From Pelecanus crispus (taxonomy: Eukaryota > Chordata > Aves > Pelecaniformes > Pelecanidae): a DNA stretch of 64,000 nucleotides. The DNA is taken from the NCBI RefSeq assembly GCF_030463565.1, contig NC_134659.1, forward strand, positions 7,572,511 through 7,636,510, given 5' to 3'. The notes beneath the pieces are model-generated. The model did not search any database. It was given only the letters and a program-made list of their open reading frames with translations, and was not told where the DNA came from. Below, piece by piece: positions 1-16,109 of the stretch. A program made the position numbers and the translations under genes. Every line of letters begins with the position of its first letter. Within the stretch, counting starts at the first letter, position 1.

Positions 1-5980
<5,980 letters not shown>

Positions 5981-6520
5981 TCACGGGTGGGCTCCAGCCC
6001 CACGCACCCCCCCCCTCGAGGGCCAGGCCTTGGCCCCACGGCTGTGGGGCAGCCACGGGGGGCTGGGGCGCTGGGGAAGGGAGGGGCGGCCCTTGGGGAG
6101 CTGCGGCCTGGGGCAGGGGGGCTCCAGGCTCCCCGGGACTGGGGAGGGGAGCGGGGGGCACCCCTCTGCGGGGGGCCCGGGGCCGCCACACCGCCAGCCC
6201 CGTGTCATGGCTGTACGGGGCCATGCAGGGGTGAGGGGGACACGGGGGACCCCCCCCTCCCGAGGAGACCCTGCATGCCAGGCCAGGAGGGACCCCAAAA
6301 ACCCGAGGCCCCCAGCTCCCGTGCTTGTCCCCAGGGTGCGACGCTTTCCCCAGGCTTGTGCCCCCCAACCCACCTCCCCCCGAGCCACTATCCCCAAACC
6401 CGCCGGCGCTGGGACCCCCGAGCCCCCGCGGCGCGGACCCCCCGCCCTCCCCAGCAAGACACTCAGACCAGCTCTCCCCTTGCAACCGTGTTTGCCCCCA
6501 AACCTCCCCCGCCAAAAACG

Positions 6521-7858
6521 CTACAGCTCCGGTTTGGGAGAGCCGACCACCGGCACGTAGACCCCATCCCCGCCGCGCCGCTCCGGCCCCTCAACCGCGT
6601 CCTCGTCGATCTGTCCCGGGATGCGAAAATCCACGGGGGGCTGGTCCCGCTTGGGGCTGGGGGTGCGGGGCCGGGGCTCGGCGGGACAACCGGTGCCCTG
6701 GAGAAACTGGAGGAAGTTCTCCTCGATGGAGCCCTCCCGGCTGGGCAGCCGCAGGTCCTCCTCAGGCGGCTGCTTGAAGAAACACGTGAGGAGCCGTCCC
6801 AGCTCGCCCCGGATCTGCCGGTTGAGGCACCCGTAGAAGAAAGGGTTGGAGGTAAAGCAGAAGTAACCGAGCCAAGTGACCACGGTCTCGGCCGCCGGCC
6901 CCACCAAGGGCTGGGCGCTCAGGGCGATGTAGAGGTGGAAGGAGAAGTAGGGCAACCAGCAGAAGAGGAATTGGCCCCCCACGGCCAGCAGGATGGCAGC
7001 CGCCTTGCCCCCCCCGAACGTCCTCTGCGGGGTGGTACGAGGGGCTCCCGAGGTGGTGACCATGGTGGAGCGGCTGCTGAGCGACTCGGAGCGACGCCGC
7101 GGCGTCTCCATCCAGGTGGGGAGGGGGCCGTGGTGCATGGCGGCCACCCGCGCCACCTTGAACATGCTGCAGTAGACCACCACGATGATGAGGAGGGGCA
7201 GGAGGAAGTAGAAGGCGGCGAAGAAGACCACGAAGAACTTGCAGTAGGGACCGCGGCTCCATTGCAAGGAGCAGCCGCGGCCGGCGGGCACCGGCGGGCG
7301 GTCAGGGGACAGCCAGCCCAGCACGGGGACGAGGGAGGTGGCCACGGCTTTGAGCCAGACGCCGACGAGGACGCAGGCCACCAGCCCCACCGTCATCCTC
7401 ACCTCGTAGCGCATGGGGTGCACCACGTAGTAGTAACGCTCCACGTTGATGGTGGAGATGGAGAGGATGCACATGCTGATGAAGCAGACGCTGAGGAACA
7501 GGTAAACGCGGCACATGGCCTCGCCGAAAACCGGGCTGTCGAAGACGGCCGAGCCGGAGAGCATCTCCAGCGGCATCAGGGTGAGGGCGGCCAAGAAGTC
7601 CACCAGGCAGAGGTGGAAGACGAAGACGAACTTGCGCAACGCCGGCGTCTTCACGATGACGGTCATGACGGCGGCGTTGCCCACGATGGCCGTCAGGTCG
7701 ATGAGCAGCATGAAGAAGAGCCCCACCGATTTCGAGGCCACGTCTTTGGGTTTGCCGTCGGCCGTGCCGTTGGGGGGCATGGGGCCCGGGGAGGGCTGGA
7801 GCCCCCGCGCCGCCCTAGAGCCGTTCCAGGCCCACGGCGCGGGCAGGGAGGGCTCCAT
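6521..7858 (-). CDS. GPR61: GPR61, orphan class A G-protein-coupled receptor
   Basis: A single uninterrupted reading frame of 445 codons (human about 451). The N-terminus is poorly conserved and has NGS and NGT glycosylation sequons. Seven hydrophobic helices follow: TM1 near VGLFFMLLIDLTAIVGNAAV (about 45-64), TM2 with FVFVFHLCLVDFLAALTLMP, TM3 ending in the E/DRY-type motif at NVERYYYVVHP, TM6 with FCWLPYFSFHLY, and TM7 with the NPxxY variant NPFFYGCLN. The disulphide cysteines are those of EAMCRVY at TM3 and GRGCSLQW in loop 2. The third loop carries LPTWMETPRRRSESLSSRS, and the tail has LPSREGSIEENFLQFLQGTG, both nearly identical to mammalian GPR61. GPR61 is a neuronal and pituitary orphan receptor with high constitutive Gs activity. 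The start at 7,858 gives the family-like length. Stop TAG at 6,523-6,521. No frame break is seen. Confidence 0.98.
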   Translation of the reverse strand: MEPSLPAPWAWNGSRAARGLQPSPGPMPPNGTADGKPKDVASKSVGLFFMLLIDLTAIVGNAAVMTVIVKTPALRKFVFVFHLCLVDFLAALTLMPLEMLSGSAVFDSPVFGEAMCRVYLFLSVCFISMCILSISTINVERYYYVVHPMRYEVRMTVGLVACVLVGVWLKAVATSLVPVLGWLSPDRPPVPAGRGCSLQWSRGPYCKFFVVFFAAFYFLLPLLIIVVVYCSMFKVARVAAMHHGPLPTWMETPRRRSESLSSRSTMVTTSGAPRTTPQRTFGGGKAAAILLAVGGQFLFCWLPYFSFHLYIALSAQPLVGPAAETVVTWLGYFCFTSNPFFYGCLNRQIRGELGRLLTCFFKQPPEEDLRLPSREGSIEENFLQFLQGTGCPAEPRPRTPSPKRDQPPVDFRIPGQIDEDAVEGPERRGGDGVYVPVVGSPKPEL

Positions 7859-9560
7859 CCTGTGCCGCCACGCCGGCGCTCACCAGCCCATCGCCCATCC
7901 TCGGGGCGGCCAGCGCGGGGCATCGCCGGGGGCTCACATCCTCGCCCGCCCTATTGCCCGCCGCCGGCCCCGTGCTGTGGTCCGGGCACGGGTGCTGCCG
8001 CGGCGGTGGCTCTCAGAGCACCCAAGGGTGCCCCCCGGCCCCGCTCATCTCCCCGCTCCTCGCCGCCGGGCAGCACCGGGCACCTGCGGGGAAGGTAGAG
8101 CTGTCGGGGGTATTGTGACGCCTGAGGTATCGCGACACTGAGGGTACCACGATGCCGGGGCACCCGTGAGAGCCCGGGGGGGTCTGAGCTCAGCTGTGAC
8201 CCCCAGCCACAGCCCCTGGGCTCCCCTCCACGACACCCCCACCCAAACCCCCTGCTCACCCGAAAGCCTCGTTCCCTCTGAAAATGAGCAATTTTGGGGC
8301 TAAAGCCCCCCAAAGTCCAATGTTTCAACCCAAAACACCCCAGCGGGATCCTTCGCCCACAGCCCGGGGACCACGAGCGGCCGTGGGGTTGGGTGGGGGG
8401 CACTGGCACCCCAAACGCCTGGGCTCACCCCTTGCGCTTCGAGGGCCATGTGTGACCCCCCCCACCCCAAGGCCGTCCCCGGAATGGGTGCTGCACCCCC
8501 ACCCCACCCCAATGGGTGCCACCGGCTGCAAAGCGGAGCCCAGGATGCGGGTGGGAGGCTGGGGGGCACCCCGGAGCCCCCCCACCCATGGGTGCTTCCC
8601 CGGCGGGGAGGGGATCCCCAGCTCCTGCACTCCGGGGAGCGCTGGGGGGGGGGTGGGTGCTGATGGAATGGGGTGCAGGCAGCGGGTCCCCCCGCCCCTC
8701 ACCCCCCCACCCACCCCCGGGGCGATGCCGCCGGTTGGGGTCCCCCATCCCACCCCCGGGGGGGTCCCCCGGTGCTCCCCCCCCCCCCCCGGCGGCCGCA
8801 TCCCCCGCCACCCCCCCCCGCCCCCGGGCATGGCCCCGGTGGGGCGGCTCGGCCGCGGCACCTACCCTGGGGGGCTGCATGGGGCCGGGCCGGGCCGGGG
8901 GGGCCGGGCCGGGCCGGGGATGCTCGGGGCCGGGCCGGGACCGGAGCCGCTGCGGCGAGGGATGCTCTGCGCCCGCCCGGCTGCTGGGTCCTAAGCGCCT
9001 CCCGCCAGCGCGGCGGTACCGGGGGCACGGCCCCCCCCCGGGCACGGCCCCCCCCCCCGGGCACGGCCCGCCCGGCCCCGCTGCAGCTGCAGGGCGCCGG
9101 GGATGGGCGGGGGGCGGCTGGAGCCCGGCTTCACCCCCGCGGGATGGGGGATGGCGTGTGTCCCCCCCCCCCCGTGTCGCCCGCTGCGTGTTGCTTCGGG
9201 CCTCAGTTTCCCCACTCGGCCCTCAAAGGGGCTGGGGGGGGCACTGGGGGGGCTGGGGGGGGAGGTGGGTGGGAGCGGCCCCTCGGGGGCTGTGGGGTGG
9301 GGAGGCAAAGCGGGGGGTCGGGGAGAGGGGGGGTTGGAGCACGGGAGGCAGCCCGGGGTGGGGAGGAGGGGATGGGGACAGGTCCACACTGGGGGGCACG
9401 GGGTGGGGGGGACGGGGGTGGGGGGATGCACAGGGCTGGGGGGGGGCACTCAGAGGGGCCACTGAGGCCCCCAGCTCCACCCACCCCCAGCCCATTGCCC
9501 CTTCACTTGCTCCCAGTTCAGCACCGGGCAACTGGGATCCTGCCCGCCCCGCCATGCTCC
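7859..9560. other. GPR61 5' flank, CpG-rich with G/C homopolymers
   Basis: No coding exon is recognised. The stretch is very GC- and CpG-rich. It holds a GGGCCGGGCC-type tandem tract at about 8,882-8,945 and long C or G runs at 8,640-8,820 and 9,220-9,450. It probably includes the 5' untranslated region of GPR61, but I cannot place the start site or a 5' exon. Open frames on both strands here are low-complexity. Confidence 0.55.
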
Positions 9561-9800
9561 GTGCCTCAGTTTCCCCAGAGCACGGCCATTAGCTTACAAG
9601 GGGGGCATCCCCGTCACCCCCCCAAAAGCCTGCACAGGCTGTGAACTTCCTTCTGGCAGTGCCCTGGCCCCCGTCCCATGGGTGCCCGGGGAGGGGGGGG
9701 ATGCGCGGCCGAGCAGGCCCCAGCCCCGGTGCCGGTACGCGGAGGGCGGCAAGCGGCCGGCGGGCGAGGTGGGCGACGCGTGTCCCTGCCGCAGGCCCCG

Positions 9801-9827
9801 CACGTCACGTGCCCATTGCTAGGTTAC
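9801..9827. promoter_or_regulatory. CACGTCACGTG element and RFX X-box-like site
   Basis: CACGTCACGTG (9,801-9,811) overlaps an E-box (CACGTG) with a CRE-like core. Directly after it, ATTGCTAGGTTAC (9,815-9,827) reads on the minus strand as GTAACC-T-AGCAAT. This matches the RFX X-box (GTNRCC, 0-3 spacer, RGYAAC) except for the last base. The two sites sit about 1.95 kb upstream of the GPR61 start codon, in one of the few non-repetitive stretches (9,800-9,880). Motif matches only; function is inferred. Confidence 0.4.
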
Positions 9828-10164
9828 GAGGACCCAAAAATAAACCCATCCAAACCAGATTAGAAACACGGGACCTCGGATGAACCGGCCCCGTCGTACC
9901 GGGGCCTGGTGATGGCTGCCGGTGGCTCCCCGGTCGCCGCAGGCACCCGTTATGCCGGCACGCGGTCTCCCGGTGAGCAGGAGTGCCAGGGACCCGCGGG
10001 GGCACCCATCCTGCCCCACGTCCCCCCCGCCTGCCCTGGGTCTATCCCCAGCCCCGCGCAGCAGCTGGGAGCTGGGCGCAGGGATCGATCCTGCTCCCCA
10101 GGGTGGGGGGGAAGCCCCGGGACCCCCGCTTTGTCCTGGTAATTCGTGTGAGCACCAAAAGCCA

Positions 10165-10262
10165 GGAGGGCACCCTGCCCTGGGTGACACCTTGCCCTGG
10201 GTGACACGCTTCCCTGGGTGACACCCTTCCCTGGGTGCCCACCCCAATCTGGGTGCCCACCC
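10165..10262. repeat. Short tandem repeat, CCCTGGGTGACAC units
   Basis: About five imperfect copies of a 17-bp unit containing CCCTGGGTGACAC (later CCCTGGGTGCCCAC) run head to tail. It is a minor local array in the GPR61-AMIGO1 interval with no coding content. Confidence 0.7.
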
Positions 10263-10609
10263 CACCCCAAGCTCCCACCCCACCAGCCCCTGCCTCCTCC
10301 CTCCCTCCCGCCGGTGCAGGTGGGTGTTCACCACCACCAGCACCCCAATATTTTGGGGGGGGGGGGATCTCTCATGGTGAGGAGGTGCAGAGCCGGCCGC
10401 CTGCACCCCGCAAGCCGGGAAGGACCCAGCTACGAGGAGCATCGCTCCCCGCCTCCGGGCGTCCAGAAAGGGGAGCGGGGGGGGTCTCCGCACCCCCGGC
10501 ACAGGGGGTGCATCCTGAGAATGGGCCCCTGAGGGGTTTTCTCCTCCCTGGGGAAACTGAGGCAGGGAGCCAGGGCAGCTCCTGCCCCGTCACGCCGGTG
10601 TCAGCGCCG

Positions 10610-10990
10610 GCGCAGGCAGATTTATGGCTTTGCTGCTTCCTGCCACCGGAGCATCAATAATTCAGGGCCCGGGCGGCCGAGCCGCCGCGGCACAGCCTCG
10701 CAGAGCCTGCGAATTCCCCCCGTCCCGGCCTGTGCCACCCTGTGCCGTGGGGAGACCCCCCCCACACCCCAGGGGCACCCCGTGCACCCCCGGCCCCTCT
10801 GCCCCAGCACCCTCCCTGGCACCACACCCTGCAGGCCCCCAAAACCAGGTGCCGAGGGCCCCCGCAGGCAGCCCCAGGCCTGGATCCCCCCCCCCTCAGC
10901 TACCCCCGGGGAGGTCCTGCCCCCCAAAAAGGGGCTGGCTGCGGGCCCCCACCCTGCGGCCCAGCCAGACCCCCGGGGACTAGGCACGGT
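10610..10990. other. Non-repetitive interval between GPR61 and AMIGO1
   Basis: 10,615-10,675 is unusually AT-containing and non-repetitive for this area (it includes TTTATGGCTTTGCTGCTTCC and GCATCAATAATTCAGG), so it may be a conserved non-coding element. The rest to 10,990 is C-rich without recognisable genes. Confidence 0.3.
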
Positions 10991-11039
10991 GGGTGCTGGG
11001 GTGGGGGGCTGCCTCGGCGTTATGGGGTTTATGGTGCCC

Positions 11040-12730
11040 TGGCACCCCGGTGCCTCAGCACCCCCCCCCCACCCTGAGACTGCTGGCACCCCATTGTCCT
11101 GGCACCCCAGCACCCTGGCACTGCTGGCACCCCAGCATTCTGGCACCCCAGCACCCCAGTCCCCAAGCACCCCGCTATCCCAGCACCCTGGCACCCCAAC
11201 AACCTAACAGCTTGGCACCCCAGTACCCGTTATCTTGGCACCCCAGCACCATAGCACCCCAGCACCCCGGCACCCCGGCACCCTGGCACCCCGGCACCCC
11301 AGCACCCTGGCACCCCAGTACCTGTTATCTTGGCACCCCAGCACCCTGGCACCCCAGCACCCTGGCACCCCAATACCCCAGCACCCTGGCACCCCAGCAC
11401 CATGGCACCCTAGCACCCCGGCACCCCAGCACCCTGGCACCCCAATACCCCAGCACCCTGGCACCCCAGCACCATGGCACCCTAGCACCCCGGCACCCCA
11501 GCACCCTGGCACCCCAGTACCTGTTATCTTGGCACCCCGGCACCATGGCACCCCAGTACCCCAGCACCCCAGTACCTCAGCGTCCTGGCACCCTGGCACC
11601 CCAGCACCCTACGGCAGCCCAGCAGCCCAGCATCATGGCACTGTGGCACCCTACCGTCCTGGCACCCCGGTGCTGAGCACCCCAGCACCCTGCCATACCC
11701 GTAACCCAGCACCCCAGAATTCTGGCATCTGGGCACCCTGGCAACCTGCCATACCTGAACCCCAGCACCCCAGCACTCTGGCCCCCCAGGACCCTGGCAT
11801 ATCTGTACCCCGGCGCTCCAGCACCCTGGCATAGCCGTACCCCAGCACCCCAGCAGCCCAGCACCCTGGCATAGCTGTATCCCAGCACCCCAGCACCCTG
11901 GCATAGCTGTATCCCAGCACCCCAGGCCCCTGGCACCCTGGCATACCCGTACCCTGGCATTCCAGCACCCCAGCACTCTGGCACCCCAGCACCCTGTCAT
12001 AGCTGTACTCCAGCACCCCAGCACCCTGGCATACCTGAAACCCAGCACCCTGGCACCCCAGCACTCCGTCACCCCTGCACCCCAGCCCCTTGGCACCCTG
12101 GCATACCCATACCCCAGCACCCTGGCACCCTGGCATACCTGTACCCCAGCACCCCAGCCCCTTGGCACCCTGGCATACCCGTACCCCAGCACCCTGGCAC
12201 CCTGGCATACCCGTACCCCAGCACCCCAGCCCCTTGGCACCCCGGCATACCTGTACCCCAGCACCCCAGCCCCTTGGCACCCTGGCATACCCGTACCCCA
12301 GCACCCTGGCACCCTGGCATACCCGTACCCCAGCACCCCAGCCCCTTGGCACCCTGGCATACCCGTACCCCAGCACCGCAGCCCCTTGGCACCCCGGCAT
12401 ACCTGTACCCCAGCCTCTTGACACCCTGGCATACCTGTACCCCAGCACCCCAGCCCCTTGGCACCCCAGCATACCTCTACCCCAGCCCCTTGGCACCCCG
12501 GCATACCCGTACCCCAGCACCCCAGCCCCTCGGCACCCCGGCATACCTCTACCCCAGCCCCTTGGCACCCCGGCATACCCGTACCCCAGCACCCCAGCCC
12601 CTCGGCACCCTGGCATACCTGTACCCCAGCACCCCAGCACCCTGGCATACCCGTACCCCAGCACCCTGGCTCCCTGGCACCCCGGCACCCCGGCACCCCG
12701 GCACCCCAGCACCCCAGCACAGCTGGAAGG
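11040..12730. repeat. Minisatellite, GCACCCCAGCACCCTG family
   Basis: About 1.7 kb of tandem sequence is built from GCACCCCA and GCACCCTG octamers. In the second half (from about 11,680) they are interleaved with GCATACCCGTACCCCA and CCCCTTG variants, giving units of about 30-50 bp. All frames stay open for long distances, with products rich in His/Pro/Thr on one strand and Gly/Cys/Val on the other, because the units are short and stop-free. Intergenic between GPR61 and AMIGO1. Confidence 0.95.
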
Positions 12731-12754
12731 CCTTGGCCAGGTGCGCAGGTTAAA

Positions 12755-13075
12755 TGTGTTTGCACGTGTGTGTGTGTGTGTGTGCACGTGCCTGGGGGGG
12801 TGCTTGTGTGCACATGCGTGTGTCTCCAGTGTGTTTGCGCGTGGCTGGAGGGACCACACACACGCACGGCGGGCGCATCCGTATGCGCGCACACGCGTGG
12901 CGAACCTGCCAGGTTCGCCACGCGTGTGTGACCAGGGGGTGCACACATGTGTACCCGGTGCACGCGTGTGCGCACGTGTCTCCAGCATGCGTGTGTGCGC
13001 TCAGGCATGCGCGTGCCTGCCTGTCTGCGTGTGCATGCCGGCACGCGTGCGCACCCATGTAAGCGCACACGCCTG
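12755..13075. repeat. Alternating purine-pyrimidine (GTGTGT/CACGCG) tract with a 19-bp inverted repeat
   Basis: The tract contains (TG)n at 12,767-12,783 followed by degenerate GTGCACGTG, GCGCACACGCG and similar alternating dinucleotides, the classical Z-DNA-forming composition. Inside it, 12,890-12,908 and 12,910-12,928 are perfect inverted copies (19-bp arms, one-base spacer) centred on GGCGAACCTG. No gene is seen. Confidence 0.75.
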
Positions 13076-13079
13076 CAGC

Positions 13080-13950
13080 TGGGCAGCTGGCACCAATCCT
13101 GCCTGGCACCAATCCTGCCCCCCCGCCAGGGCGCCTGGGTCCCCGCCAGGTCCCCACCGCGGTGGCACAAGGACAGGGGCACCCGGAGCCCACGGGTGGG
13201 CCGAGGGGGCCGGGGCGTGGGTGCTGCCAGCCGGGGCACCCCTGCTGCGGGGTAGGGGGTCTGGGTGCTGGGTGGGGGCTGGGCAGCGGGTGCTGGGCAG
13301 GGATTAGCACCCGGATTAAAGAAATTGAGGGCAAGCAAAGGACAAAATTCCCCGTCACCGGCCCAGCAGCCAGGGGGGATGATGGCAGCGAGGGGGGGAC
13401 GGCGTGGGGTGGCACCCAGCTAGGGGGCACGGGTGCAGGCAGCAGCTGGGGGTGGGGCCCAGGGCGAGGGGCACCCTGGGGACACCCTGCTCTGGGTGGC
13501 CCGGGGCTCCCCTTTAATTACTGCCCCCCCCCCCCCCATAAAAAGCCGCATCATCGCGGCGCGGTTTGTTCCGGCCCCTTTCCCTGTCGTTTTGGACCCA
13601 AAAAAATGGCACAAATGTGGTGCATCTAAAAATACGCCCGGGAGGCAGAGGCGAGGCCGCGTGGCGGGGGGGCAGCACCCAGGGGTGCCCCTCGGAGGGG
13701 ACGCCAGGGCGGGATGTGTCCCCTCCATCCCGGGGGTGGTGGGTGGCACTGGGATGGGGCCAGTGCCGGGGAATTTGGGCCGGAACAGGGGGTGGGGGCC
13801 AGTGCCGCAGGGTGGGGGTCAGTGCCGGGGGGTGGGGGTCAGTGCCAGGGGGTGGGGGCTGGCTCGGTGGGCTGCGGGCTGGTGCAGCTGGTGGGTGCCA
13901 GCACAGGGGGATGGGGCAGGTACTGGGGCGGCACAGAGGGATTTGGGATG
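13080..13950. other. GC-rich spacer with an AT-containing unique island
   Basis: This lies between two repeat arrays. 13,510-13,640 is non-repetitive and contains TTTAATTACTG, a C-run, CATAAAAAGCC (TATA-like), CCCAAAAAAATGGC and CTAAAAATACG (MEF2-like, last base off consensus). It could be a promoter or enhancer element, but no transcript can be assigned. The remainder is G-rich low-complexity sequence grading into the next array. Confidence 0.35.
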
Positions 13951-15262
13951 GGGATAGGGATGGGATGGGATGGGATGGGATGGGATGGGATGGGATGGGG
14001 ACAGGGGTGAGATGGGGACGAGGATGGGGATGGGGACAGGGATGGGGACCGGGATGGGAACAGGGATGGGATGGGGATGGGATGGGAGTGGGGACAGGGA
14101 TGGGATGGGGACAGGGATGGGATGGGGATGGGAATATGATGGGAATGGGGATGGGGACAGGGATAGGATGGGAATGGGGACAGGGATGGGATGGGGATGA
14201 GGATGAGGATGGAGGTGGGGACAGGGATGGGATGGGGATGGGATAGGGATGGGGATGGGATGGGATGGGATAGGGATGGGGATGGGATGGGATGGGATAG
14301 GGATGGGGATGGGATGGGGACAGGGATGGGATAGGGATAGGATGGGAATGGGGACAGGGATGGGATGGGGATGGGATTATGATGGGAATGGGGATGGGGA
14401 CAGGGATAGGATAGAGATGATGAGGATGGGGATGGGGATGGGGACAGGGATAGGATGGGAATGGGGACAGGGATGGGATGGTGATGGGGATGGGGACAGG
14501 GATGGGATGGGGATGGGGACAGGGATGGGATAGGGATGGGGATGGGGATGGGATGGGGATGGGGACAGGGATGGGATGGGGATGGGGACAGGGATGGGAT
14601 GGGGATGGGGATGGGGACAGGGATGGGATGGGGATGGGGACAGGGATGGGATGGGGATGGGGATGGGGGTGGGGATGGGGACAGGGATGGGATGGGGATG
14701 GGGACGGGGATGGGATGGGGATGGGGATGGAATGGGATGGGGATGGGGACAGGGATGGGATGGGGATGGGGATGGGGACAGGGATGGGATGGGGATGGGG
14801 ACAGGGATGGGATGGGGATGGGGATGGGGACAGGGACGGGATGGGGATGGGGACAGGGGTGGGGTGGGGTTGAGGATAGGGGTGACGGGGATGGGATGGG
14901 GACAGGGATGGGATGGTGATGGGGATGGGGGTGGGGATGGGGACAGGGATGGGATGGGGGTGGTGATGGGGGTGGGATGGGGATGGGATGGGGATGGCAG
15001 ACAGGGGTGGGATGGGGGTGGTGATGGGGGTGGGATGGGGATGGGGACGGGATGGGGATGGAGACAGGGGTGGGGTGGGGTTGAGGATGGGGGTGACGGG
15101 GATGGGATGGGGATGGGGATGGGGACAGGCATGGGATGGAGGTGAGGATGGGGGTGACGGGGATGGGATGGGAATGGGGATGGGGACAGGCATGGGATGG
15201 AGGTGAGGATGGGGGTGACGGGGATGGGATGGGGATGGGGATGGGATGGCGATGGGATGGGG
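13950..15262. repeat. GGGATGGGGACA minisatellite, copy A
   Basis: About 1.3 kb consists of GGGAT, GGGGAT and GGGGACA units, G-rich on the plus strand throughout. The run of closely spaced GGG and GGGG blocks has strong G-quadruplex potential. From 14,167 onward it is repeated, with different unit counts, after the N gap (19,222-20,100). Peptides such as MGMGTGMGW arise from the repeat and are not genes. Confidence 0.95.
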
Positions 15263-15399
15263 CGGGGATGAGGCGCGGTGGCAGGGCTGTGGGGATGCAG
15301 AGGGGGATGGGGATGACGGGGATGGGCACAGGAACGGGGCGGGCCGGGGGCCGGGGCCGGCACCGGGGGCTCCGGGGGGGCTCGGCCGGGGGGCGCCGC

Positions 15400-15556
15400 G
15401 CGGCCCAGGAGGGGTTAAGCGGGCGCTGCCGCCATTGGTCGGGGCGCTGCGGCGGCAGCCAATGGGGACCGGCCGTGCGCGGGGTGCGCCGCGCCGGGCC
15501 CGCCCCCAGACCCTGTCCCGGGCCGCGGGTGCGCGCTGCGGCCGGCGGGGGGCTCG
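15400..15556 (+). promoter_or_regulatory. Probable AMIGO1 promoter, copy A (paired CCAAT boxes)
   Basis: A short unique CpG-rich segment lies between two repeats. It carries two CCAAT boxes in opposite orientation, ATTGG at 15,434-15,438 and CCAAT at 15,459-15,463, with GC-rich flanks. It is about 2.3 kb upstream of the AMIGO1 start codon. AMIGO genes usually carry the whole coding sequence in one exon behind a 5' untranslated exon, so this is a reasonable promoter and first-exon site. The same sequence recurs at about 20,250-20,400. Confidence 0.45.
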
Positions 15557-15895
15557 GCCCGGCCCGCTCGGCTCCGCTCGGCTCCGCTCGGCTCCGCTCG
15601 GCTCCGCTCGGCTCCGCTCGGCTGGGCTCGGCTCCGCTCGGCTCGGCTGGGCTCGGCTCGGCCGGTCGCTCGGCTGCGCTCGGCTCCGCTCGGCCCCGCT
15701 CGGCTCGGCCCTGCCCGGTCGCTCGGCCCCACTCGGGCCCGCTCGGCTCCGCTCGGCTCCGCTCGGCCCCACTCGGCCCGGTCGCTCGGCTCCGCTCGGC
15801 CCACTCGTCTCGGTTCGACGCTGCCCGGCTCGGTTCGGCCTCGCTCGGCTCCCTTCGGCTCCCTTCGGCTCCCTTCGGTCCGGCTCGGCCTCCCC
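15557..15895. repeat. GCTCGGCTCC minisatellite, copy A
   Basis: Tandem decamers GCTCGGCTCC with variants (GCTCGGCCCC, GCTGGGCTCG, TTCGGCTCCC) run head to tail. Recurs at 20,405-20,755 with a few units fewer or more. Confidence 0.9.
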
Positions 15896-16109
15896 TCAGC
15901 GCCCTCCTCCGCACCGGCCCCGGTACCGGGCCCCGGTAACGCCCCGGGAAGGGGGGGGGGGGCGGTGGGCATCCTCCCGCGGGCTCCGTCCGCAGCGGGG
16001 CCGGGGCCGGGAGGGGGCGGGGGGGCCGGGGCCGCCTCCGCAGCGCGGGGGGAGCGGGGCTGCGGCGGGCGGGACCCCCGGGGCGGGCGGGGACCCGGGC
16101 ACGGCGTGA

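Noticed and set aside
5987-8098. 703-codon plus-strand frame overlapping GPR61
   Set aside because: It is the antisense shadow of GPR61 in GC-rich sequence. It has low-complexity Pro/Gly/Arg content and no family match, while the minus strand shows a fully conserved receptor.
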